Shown here piece after piece: positions 26,941-34,209 of a stretch of 34,209 nucleotides of DNA. A program made the position numbers and the translations under genes. Position 1 is the stretch's first letter; every line of letters starts with the position of its first letter. This stretch comes from a bacterium (GTDB lineage: Bacteria > Bacillota_I > Bacilli_A > Izemoplasmatales > Izemoplasmataceae): positions 1-34,209 of the forward strand of contig JAGYLV010000006.1 in the NCBI GenBank assembly GCA_018400875.1, written 5' to 3'. The notes beneath the pieces were generated by a model, which searched no databases, was not told the DNA's origin, and saw only the letters and a list, made by a program, of their open reading frames with translations.

Positions 26941-28266
26941 CTAACTAGCGCTTGAATCGTCGCCCCCAATGGATAATTCAGAGACGTAGACACTGGGGCT
27001 TCCCACATTGTTTAGACCAAATTTTAAATCGGACCCGATGCCTTCAATTTGATTGAGAAGTGTGAAGAAATTTCCGGATAAAACGATCATTTTTACAGGC
27101 GTTGTCACTTGACCGTTTTCAATTTTAAATCCACCCGCTTGCAAGGAAAAATCGCCTGAGACCGTTTTGACTCCGGCATGCAACCCAGCAAGTTCAGTGA
27201 TATATATTCCATTTTTAATCGGTTGAATCAGCGATTCAAATGATGTATTAGAAGGTTCCACGTATAAATTAGTTGGGGAAATGCGGCCTGAGAAGCTATG
27301 TCCGTTCGGAGCTTCTTTAAATATACTCGCCGTTTTTAAATCGTGTAAAAATCCTTTAAAGACGCCTTTTTCAACCACCGGCATCACGTGTGTCGCGACC
27401 CCTTCATCGTCAAAGGGAATTTGGAAATAAGCTTTATCATGGAGGGGATCATCGATGATATTTAACCCACTAATCGCAATCGATTCATTCACTTTGTCTT
27501 TAAGTGGAGATAAATTTCGGTAGGCCGATTCACCCGAGAAAATGGTACTGAATGTGGCCAGTAATTCGCCGAAACGCTCATTGGAAAAGACCACAGGTTG
27601 TTTGGCTGAAGGGACACTTTTCCCGCCTAATTTAGCCCAACCTTTTTCCAGGGTGGTTTGCACCATTTCACTGACGTTAAAATCACTGTAATCTTTGACG
27701 AGATTAATGTCATATGCGGTCTTAATGTCATCGTCTTTTTCGAATACACCAATCGCGTACGCATACGCAAAGCTATTTGACCGATACAGTTTCAGTCCTT
27801 TTGAATTGATAAGCGTCGTTTCATTGGCGGTTTCTTGATAGGTCGTGCTTTGGACTTGCTTCACATTTTTTTGCCCTAAAATACCTGCTTCCAAATCCCT
27901 GGCTAATTGAATCTTATCCGCCATATCGATGGTAGAAAAATCAAATGATTCTACCTTCACTTCGGGATAGCTTTCTGACCCTTCAAAAATGATGGCCGGT
28001 TCGTTCGCAGTTAAGGCTTCAGCATTTAAGATAAGACGATCAATCATTGCATCGATGGCAACATCGGTTTCGTTTTCGAATTTCACGGAGGTGATTTTAC
28101 CGTTATAAATACCTCGGAGTGTCACCGATTCCACGTCACTTTCAACGTGTTGGTCAATCCGTCCTTGGTAGATGGTGAGTTTTAAAGACTTATTCCGAGT
28201 CGCAAATATTTGTAAATCTTCAAGCCCTTTTTTGAGGCCAAGATCTAACCATTTTTCATAACTCAT
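26941..28266 (-). CDS. tldE: TldE/PmbA-type metalloprotease partner
   Basis: 441 residues. It belongs to the TldD/PmbA family but lacks the HExxxH zinc motif of its partner, as expected for TldE. Features: SYEKWLDLGLKKGLEDLQIF, a central region with GKSVPSAKQPVVFSNE, and a C-terminal GDFSLQAGGFKIENG stretch typical of PmbA. In E. coli the TldD-TldE pair forms a protease that unfolds and cleaves small peptides (microcin B17, CcdA). ATG 28266 follows GGAGGTC; longer in-frame starts lie inside tldD. It overlaps tldD by 4 bases (ATGA). Confidence 0.93.
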   Translation of the reverse strand: MSYEKWLDLGLKKGLEDLQIFATRNKSLKLTIYQGRIDQHVESDVESVTLRGIYNGKITSVKFENETDVAIDAMIDRLILNAEALTANEPAIIFEGSESYPEVKVESFDFSTIDMADKIQLARDLEAGILGQKNVKQVQSTTYQETANETTLINSKGLKLYRSNSFAYAYAIGVFEKDDDIKTAYDINLVKDYSDFNVSEMVQTTLEKGWAKLGGKSVPSAKQPVVFSNERFGELLATFSTIFSGESAYRNLSPLKDKVNESIAISGLNIIDDPLHDKAYFQIPFDDEGVATHVMPVVEKGVFKGFLHDLKTASIFKEAPNGHSFSGRISPTNLYVEPSNTSFESLIQPIKNGIYITELAGLHAGVKTVSGDFSLQAGGFKIENGQVTTPVKMIVLSGNFFTLLNQIEGIGSDLKFGLNNVGSPSVYVSELSIGGDDSSAS

Positions 28267-29648
28267 TTTTGACCTCCTGCACCACCGACTGTCATGCTTT
28301 GAACCCGGATGGTCGGTTGACCCACATCCACCGGAATGGACCCTGAAATGGATCCGCACATGCCTTGGCCAAATTCTAAATTATCCGCCACGCGGTCAAT
28401 CTTAAATAAGATGTCTTTCCCATGTCCAATCAGTGTTGCTCCTCTGACGGGACGCGTCAGTTTTCCATCTTCAATCATGTAGCCTTCTTGAACCGCAAAA
28501 TTGAACTCACCGGTGGCGGGTTGAACCGATCCACCACCCATTTTTTTCGCAAACAATCCATATTTCGTATCTTTAATGATGTCTTCTACTTTGTCGGTAC
28601 CCGGTGCAATGTAGGTTGAATTCATCCGAGAAGTGGGTGAGAATTTATACGATTGACGGCGGCCTGAACCGGTCGGTTTCGCATTCATCATACGGCCTCT
28701 CCTAAAGTCTACAAGGTAGCCTTTTAAAACCCCTTTTTCAATCAATAAATTGTTTTGGGTCGGACGTCCCTCATCGTCATAAGACAAGCGTCCCCATGCA
28801 TTATCCACGGTTCCATTATCATAAGCGGTAACCACATCAGAACCAATTTTTTCGCCCACTTTATCCACAAAGGGGGATAACCCTTTAGCCACGGCTGTCG
28901 CTTCTAAGGGATGGCCGCACGCCTCATGGAAGATGACGCCGCCAAACCCATTGTGTAATACCACAGGCATCACTTGGGATTCAATGTCTTCAGCCGACAA
29001 CAAGGTAATCGCACTTTTGGCGGTTTCCAGCGCGAGTTCATTGAAATCAAGCGCCTCAAATATCTCAAATCCCATCGAACGTCCTGGACCTTCATAGGCT
29101 TGTTGCATGCTGGTTTCATCTTTAGCCACCGCCATTAAAATAACACGGGCATAATGGCGTTCGTCTTTTTGATACACCCCTTCTGAATTAACCACTAAGA
29201 TGTCTTGTTTCATATCTGAAAGCATGGCAATACTTTGTACGATTCGTTCATCGTATTCTGCCATAATTTGCGTCAATGGCAATAATTTTTCGGCCTTTTC
29301 TTTCGTGGTTTTATTCGCCATGGGAATGGCCACTTGAGGGTCATAGGGGTTAGACGTTCCTAAAGGCTTCGCATTATACGCAGGCCCTTCAAACGATGCT
29401 TGCAGATTTTTTACGATTTTCTCGATGGACTCTTCATCCACTTGATTGGTGTACCCATACACTTCGTCGTTCCCTTGAATGAGCCGAACCCCTGCTCCAT
29501 ACACATTGCTTGAACTTGCATCGGTCACTTCTTGGCCGGTGACCCTGAGCATATTAGAATGCGTATTTTCAAAAAAGATTTCGCAAAAGTCCGCCCCTTG
29601 GCTAACTCCCTCTTGAAGTAAACGTTCCAAGACTTTTTTATCTAACAT
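28263..29648 (-). CDS. tldD: TldD metalloprotease
   Basis: 461 residues. It is the catalytic subunit of the TldD-TldE protease. The zinc motif HEACGH (residues 241-246) is intact, followed by LEATAVAKGLSPF, and the C-terminal beta-rich domain carries GRRQSYKFSPTSRMNSTYIA and GEFNFAVQEGYMIEDG. AAAGGAGCG precedes the ATG and a TATACT -10 element lies at about 29674-29679, with no good -35. Transcription is probably independent of pyrG, which ends at a terminator. No adjacent small peptide gene or modification enzyme was seen that could be the substrate. Confidence 0.95.
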   Translation of the reverse strand: MLDKKVLERLLQEGVSQGADFCEIFFENTHSNMLRVTGQEVTDASSSNVYGAGVRLIQGNDEVYGYTNQVDEESIEKIVKNLQASFEGPAYNAKPLGTSNPYDPQVAIPMANKTTKEKAEKLLPLTQIMAEYDERIVQSIAMLSDMKQDILVVNSEGVYQKDERHYARVILMAVAKDETSMQQAYEGPGRSMGFEIFEALDFNELALETAKSAITLLSAEDIESQVMPVVLHNGFGGVIFHEACGHPLEATAVAKGLSPFVDKVGEKIGSDVVTAYDNGTVDNAWGRLSYDDEGRPTQNNLLIEKGVLKGYLVDFRRGRMMNAKPTGSGRRQSYKFSPTSRMNSTYIAPGTDKVEDIIKDTKYGLFAKKMGGGSVQPATGEFNFAVQEGYMIEDGKLTRPVRGATLIGHGKDILFKIDRVADNLEFGQGMCGSISGSIPVDVGQPTIRVQSMTVGGAGGQK

Positions 29649-29710
29649 AAGTCGCTCCTTTCATCTTTTTCAGTATAAACCATTCAGGATTTAATTGCTT
29701 TTGATAAGCC

Positions 29711-31388
<1,678 letters not shown>

Positions 31389-31392
31389 TTAA

Positions 31393-31420
31393 ATTATATC
31401 AAAAATTCGGATTTGTGGAA
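31393..31420 (-). promoter_or_regulatory. Promoter for pyrG
   Basis: Minus strand consensus -10 TATAAT (31398-31393) six bases before GGGC at 31386; the -35 is weak (TTCCAC at 31420-31415, 16-base spacer). It lies in the 106-base gap after rpoE. Confidence 0.75.
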
Positions 31421-31428
31421 CGATTTTT

Positions 31429-32061
31429 TTAATTATCTTCGTATTGATCTTCGTACGCATCCATAATTTCGTTGTATTTATCTTCGTCGAAATCTTCTTC
31501 GTATTCAGGCGCCGGTTGAGTCGATTCAGTCGTTTCTTCCTCAATGACTTCTTCCAATCCAAAGATTTCAATATCTTCTTCAATGTTGCCGAGTTCTTCG
31601 GCTAAATCTGCGGTCGAGATGACGACATCTTCGGGTTCGCTCATTTCTAAGGCTGGAGAATCTTGCGATTCACGAGCGGCTTGTATCATGGCTTCTTTTT
31701 CACGGCGTGCTTCAAGCATGGCTTGATGTTGTTGTTCAAGTTCTTTCGCCCGTTCTAAACGCGACTCTAAGAAAGAATCAAAAACCTCTTTGTATTCGTT
31801 ATAGTAAGATCCATCTTTTTCCCAGAGGTCCCCGTGATTATTTTTAAGATCCCATTGATTTTGGCCGATGTAGACAAATTTTGCTGAGCTTGTTAAGTCG
31901 GCATAAAAAACCGTAATGAGTTGGGCGAAATCTTCATCGGAAATCTTATTTGCACTTTTTTTAACCACTGCATCAAATAACTCATACAATTCCATCGGTT
32001 TTTGACTATCGTTAAGTAAATGTTCGGCTAATTCGATGTAGCTCATTTCTTTTTCTTGCAC
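31429..32061 (-). CDS. rpoE: RNA polymerase delta subunit RpoE
   Basis: About 210 residues. The N-terminal HARE-HTH domain (SYIELAEHLLNDSQKPMELYELFDAV, ISDEDFAQLITVFYADL...FVYIGQNQWDL) is followed by a long helical, then strongly acidic, tail (EEDFDEDKYNEIMDAYEDQYEDN). It recycles RNA polymerase and affects promoter selectivity in Firmicutes. The start is uncertain: GTG 32070 overlaps the ribosome-binding site AGGAGG, GTG 32061 has proper spacing, ATG 32046 is another option. It is coupled to the DUF1934-like gene and precedes pyrG. Confidence 0.93.
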   Translation of the reverse strand: MQEKEMSYIELAEHLLNDSQKPMELYELFDAVVKKSANKISDEDFAQLITVFYADLTSSAKFVYIGQNQWDLKNNHGDLWEKDGSYYNEYKEVFDSFLESRLERAKELEQQHQAMLEARREKEAMIQAARESQDSPALEMSEPEDVVISTADLAEELGNIEEDIEIFGLEEVIEEETTESTQPAPEYEEDFDEDKYNEIMDAYEDQYEDN

Positions 32062-32066
32062 TAAAA

Positions 32067-32441
32067 TCACGCCTCCTGAACTCTATCTAAAGTAATAGAG
32101 ATGGTATGAATGGATAAAGGTTTTGAGTTCTCAATCAGTTGATACGTTATTTGTTTGAAACCTTTTTGATTAATGCGCTTGAGGGTCTGAACCTCAAAGA
32201 TGATGGTTTGGCCTGCAATGCGGTATAACCCCTCGGTGACATCGTCAGAAAATGTAAAGTCGAGATACGCTTCACCCCACTTTTGATAGCGCCACCCATC
32301 ACTGAGCTCTGTGAGGCTATGTGTTTCACCTTTCGGACTTTCAAACGACAAGGTTGAAGCAGTCTCTAAAGCGGCCGTGTCAAACGACTCAGTCACGTCT
32401 TCGGTTTCGATTTTGACATGACATAAAAGGTTTTTTTCCAT
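32067..32441 (-). CDS. DUF1934-like small beta-barrel protein (YwiB-type)
   Basis: 124 residues. A beta-rich small protein with the pattern LSFESPKGETHSL, WRYQKWGEAYLDFTF, GLYRIAGQTIIFEVQT, KQITYQLIENSKPLSIHTI. This resembles DUF1934/YwiB proteins found near rpoE and argS in Firmicutes; function unknown (a lipocalin-like fold is reported for the family). The assignment rests on pattern and neighbourhood and is moderate. The promoter places the start point at most five bases before the ATG, and no Shine-Dalgarno is visible, so the message is practically leaderless. It precedes rpoE with a 4-base overlap if GTG 32070 is used. Confidence 0.8.
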   Translation of the reverse strand: MEKNLLCHVKIETEDVTESFDTAALETASTLSFESPKGETHSLTELSDGWRYQKWGEAYLDFTFSDDVTEGLYRIAGQTIIFEVQTLKRINQKGFKQITYQLIENSKPLSIHTISITLDRVQEA

Positions 32442-32451
32442 AAGCCCACGT

Positions 32452-32480
32452 ATTATATCTTATTCGCTTAGTCCTTGCAA
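32452..32480 (-). promoter_or_regulatory. Near-consensus promoter for the DUF1934-like gene and rpoE
   Basis: Minus strand -35 TTGCAA (32480-32475), 17-base spacer, -10 TATAAT (32457-32452). The start point near 32445 is about four bases before the ATG at 32441. Confidence 0.85.
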
Positions 32481-32489
32481 GTAAGGACT
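32470..32489. repeat. Inverted repeat overlapping the -35 box
   Basis: AGTCCTT-GCAAGT-AAGGACT: perfect 7-base arms with a 6-base centre covering the -35 box of the promoter at 32452-32480 and reaching the phoR stop. It may be an operator or an mRNA-end hairpin for phoR, though no T run follows. Confidence 0.45.
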
Positions 32490-33703
32490 CAGATGGGGAG
32501 CAATAAGGTAAAGGTGGTCCCCACGCCTTGGGTGCTTTCAACAAATATTTGACCGCCGTGTTTTAACACCACGTTTTTAGTGATGGAAAGGCCTAATCCA
32601 GAGCCGCCAGAATCCCTGCCTCTTCCTTCATCGATGCGGTAGAAGCGTTTAAAGACGTAAGGGAGATGCTCAGCGGCCATGCCAATGCCTGTATCTTGGA
32701 CGGTGATTTTATAATACTCACCTTCTTTATTACCGGATACTGTAATGCTACCTTTATCCGTATAGGCAATCGCATTTTTGATTAAATTAATCAACACTTG
32801 GTGGATGCGGTTTTTGTCCACATAGATTTCTTCGTCGTTTATCCTATCATTTAATGAAAGCCCTTTGGCTTTTATGAGTGGCGTCAATAAACTTTTTGCA
32901 TCTTTAAAGATTTTGGAGAATTTCACCGTTTCCTTTTTTAAACCATAGTCGATTCGGTCCATCTTTGAGATAGTCGTTAAATCGTTGATCATCACTTCCA
33001 TCCGAACGGCTTCACTGTGTATGGTTTCAATGAATTCCTCACGCGTGCTTTCATCCACTTCTTTATCTTGTAGAATCTCACTCATCCCAATGAGTGCACT
33101 CAAAGGGGTTTTAAGCTCATGGGAAACATCCGCAGTGAACTGTTTTTGATAGTGTTCGGCGTTTTTTAACGTCGTGATGTCATTGATTAATACCAACAAT
33201 CCTTGATAGCCCTGATTTGAAATTAAAGGGGTCATGATCAGGTCGTAAAAATGTTCATCGTAAGCGATTTGTGCCCGCGCAGATTTTTCTGCCATGATGG
33301 CTTCGAGGATATTTTGATACATGGGCTCAATCGATTTTAATTGATGATAGGTTGAACCTTTTAAATCTTTAAATTTAAACGTCTCATAAAAGGTCGCATT
33401 GACAATTTGAATGGTTTCATCGGCCGCAATCAATAAAACGCCAGACCCCAACGTTTCAACAAGCCTTCTTAAGCGTAAATGATCCGCTTCGTATCGTTTT
33501 TTTTGGCGATCTAAATAGTACGTGATTTGCTGTTGGGTATCAACCCGTTGATCCGCTTGTTCGTCCAACCATTGACGGACAAATACAATGAAATAGGTGA
33601 GCCATATAAAAACAACAAACCCCTCATAAAAGGGGTTTGATAATGCGATGATGGTTACCCCCATGAGGAGGGTAATGATTAATAACCAAACATAACGCTT
33701 CAT
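32489..33703 (-). CDS. phoR: PhoR-type sensor histidine kinase
   Basis: 404 residues. Two helices at about 4-22 and 26-44 with almost no extracellular loop are followed by a PAS domain (about 82-178: VETLGSGVLLIAADETIQIV), HisKA with His195 in DVSHELKTPLSAL, and an ATPase domain with NLIKNAIAYTD, DTGIGM and GSGLGLSITK. The lack of an external sensor domain and the neighbouring phoU identify it as the phosphate-responsive kinase PhoR, which senses through the Pst/PhoU complex; WalK is the main alternative. AAGGTGG lies upstream of the ATG. Its partner regulator PhoP is not in this window and probably lies beyond the right edge. Confidence 0.88.
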   Translation of the reverse strand: MKRYVWLLIITLLMGVTIIALSNPFYEGFVVFIWLTYFIVFVRQWLDEQADQRVDTQQQITYYLDRQKKRYEADHLRLRRLVETLGSGVLLIAADETIQIVNATFYETFKFKDLKGSTYHQLKSIEPMYQNILEAIMAEKSARAQIAYDEHFYDLIMTPLISNQGYQGLLVLINDITTLKNAEHYQKQFTADVSHELKTPLSALIGMSEILQDKEVDESTREEFIETIHSEAVRMEVMINDLTTISKMDRIDYGLKKETVKFSKIFKDAKSLLTPLIKAKGLSLNDRINDEEIYVDKNRIHQVLINLIKNAIAYTDKGSITVSGNKEGEYYKITVQDTGIGMAAEHLPYVFKRFYRIDEGRGRDSGGSGLGLSITKNVVLKHGGQIFVESTQGVGTTFTLLLPI

Positions 33704-33737
33704 CTCTTTAATCCACCTTAACGGTAGTATACCACTG

Positions 33738-34209
33738 CTAATTTAAAGTGATGCGTTTGGCTTTATGTAAATAGATGATTTGTTCAGAAATATTGGTTAA
33801 GTGGTCGCCTGCACGCTCTAAGTTTTTAATCACAAATAAGGCACGCGCCGCCTCTTCTGCGGGAGAGTCAATTTCTGACTTTGCAATTTCAATGAGTCTT
33901 TTCACGTGTTTATCAAACAAGTCATCCAGCTCTTCATCTTGCTTGGCGACCGCTAATGCAAGTTCGACATTTTCGTTGGTATAGGCTTTATTGATATCCT
34001 TAAACATTCCTAGTAATGGATCAAAAAACTCATCAAACATTTCGTTATGGTTGGATACTTCTTTGGTATGAATGATGTATTTGGCAATGTTGCAGACATA
34101 ATCAGCAATCCGTTCCAAATCATTGGCTATTTTCATGGCCGTGATGACCATTCTTAAATCACTGGCAACCGGGGCTTCTTGGATAATGAGCGAAACCACT
34201 TTTTCGTTG
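33738..34209 (-). CDS. phoU: Phosphate signalling regulator PhoU, partial (N-terminus missing)
   Basis: The frame is open to the right edge, so the N-terminus is outside the window. The visible 156 or so residues contain the PhoU helical-bundle motifs: APVASDLRMVITAMKIANDL, ERIADYVCNIA in the first repeat, and NLERAGDHLTNISEQIIYL in the second. PhoU links the Pst phosphate transporter to PhoR and limits phosphate uptake. It lies 34 bases before phoR on the same strand, consistent with a pst-phoU-phoR operon continuing off the edge. Confidence 0.93.
   Translation of the reverse strand, partial: NEKVVSLIIQEAPVASDLRMVITAMKIANDLERIADYVCNIAKYIIHTKEVSNHNEMFDEFFDPLLGMFKDINKAYTNENVELALAVAKQDEELDDLFDKHVKRLIEIAKSEIDSPAEEAARALFVIKNLERAGDHLTNISEQIIYLHKAKRITLN

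Noticed and set aside
31389-31583. A lysine/asparagine-rich open frame overlapping the end of rpoE
   Set aside because: It is an off-frame reading of the acidic rpoE tail and the pyrG promoter, with low-complexity sequence.

Overview
The window is one continuous stretch of bacterial chromosome, densely packed with housekeeping genes in short operons on both strands. There is no phage, insertion sequence, CRISPR array or obvious transferred island, and no gene-free stretch longer than about 150 bases. Gene content and order are Firmicutes-like: mnmG-rsmG-...-parA-parB-DUF951, tilS-hpt-ftsH-...-lysS-cysK, rpmE next to tdk, and rpoE-pyrG-...-fba all echo Bacillus neighbourhoods. They are trimmed, however, and no cell-wall or sporulation gene appears where Bacillus would have some. 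TGG is the tryptophan codon and TGA is a normal stop, so this is not a Mycoplasma/Spiroplasma-type code. My best guess is a standard-code relative of Mollicutes (Acholeplasmatales/Izemoplasmatales type) or a nearby streamlined Firmicute. That placement is inference.

Layout, left to right. 1-738: a YtxK-like methyltransferase running off the left edge (minus). 863-2258: yidD and metK (plus), closed by a two-way terminator. 2305-3135: a coiled-coil/four-helix membrane protein (minus). 3242-3633: a tRNA cluster transcribed Tyr-Gln-Leu-Gly (minus). 3681-5726: parA-parB-DUF951-MazG operon (minus). 5841-8899: rsmG followed by two tandem 393-residue membrane proteins of unknown function (minus). 8943-10826: mnmG (minus). 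10934-13343: an OmpR-type two-component pair (plus). 13357-15297: tdk, tadA, the SRP RNA gene and a Cof-type phosphatase (minus). 15371-15601: rpmE (minus). 15691-18152: a LytTR regulator and a membrane-anchored beta-propeller protein (minus). 18294-24816: tilS-hpt-ftsH, then rqcP-lysS-cysK (plus). 24862-26884: fba, an unknown helical protein and cysE (minus). 26941-29648: tldD-tldE (minus). 29727-32441: a DUF1934-like gene, rpoE and pyrG (minus). 32489 to the end: phoU (partial) and phoR (minus).

Themes. Many genes serve translation and RNA quality (tRNAs, SRP RNA, YidD, MnmG, RsmG, TadA, TilS, RqcP, LysS, L31), chromosome segregation (ParAB), nucleotide supply (Tdk, Hpt, PyrG, MazG-like), cysteine synthesis (CysE/CysK) and membrane signalling (two histidine kinases, a LytTR system). 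Several intrinsic terminators are built into the last codons of the gene they end. Several strong promoters lie so close to the start codon that the mRNA would be leaderless or nearly so.

Most interesting points: (1) a pyrG leader with a GGGC start site and a C/U-rich terminator arm, matching the CTP-sensing reiterative-transcription attenuator known from Bacillus; (2) a LytTR DNA-binding protein paired with a membrane/beta-propeller partner, resembling LytTR regulatory systems but with a sensor type I do not recognise from them; (3) two tandem six-helix membrane proteins in the chromosomal slot usually held by noc, with hints of a degenerate HD-GYP-like cytosolic domain; (4) the SRP RNA gene embedded between tadA and a phosphatase gene without a visible promoter of its own.
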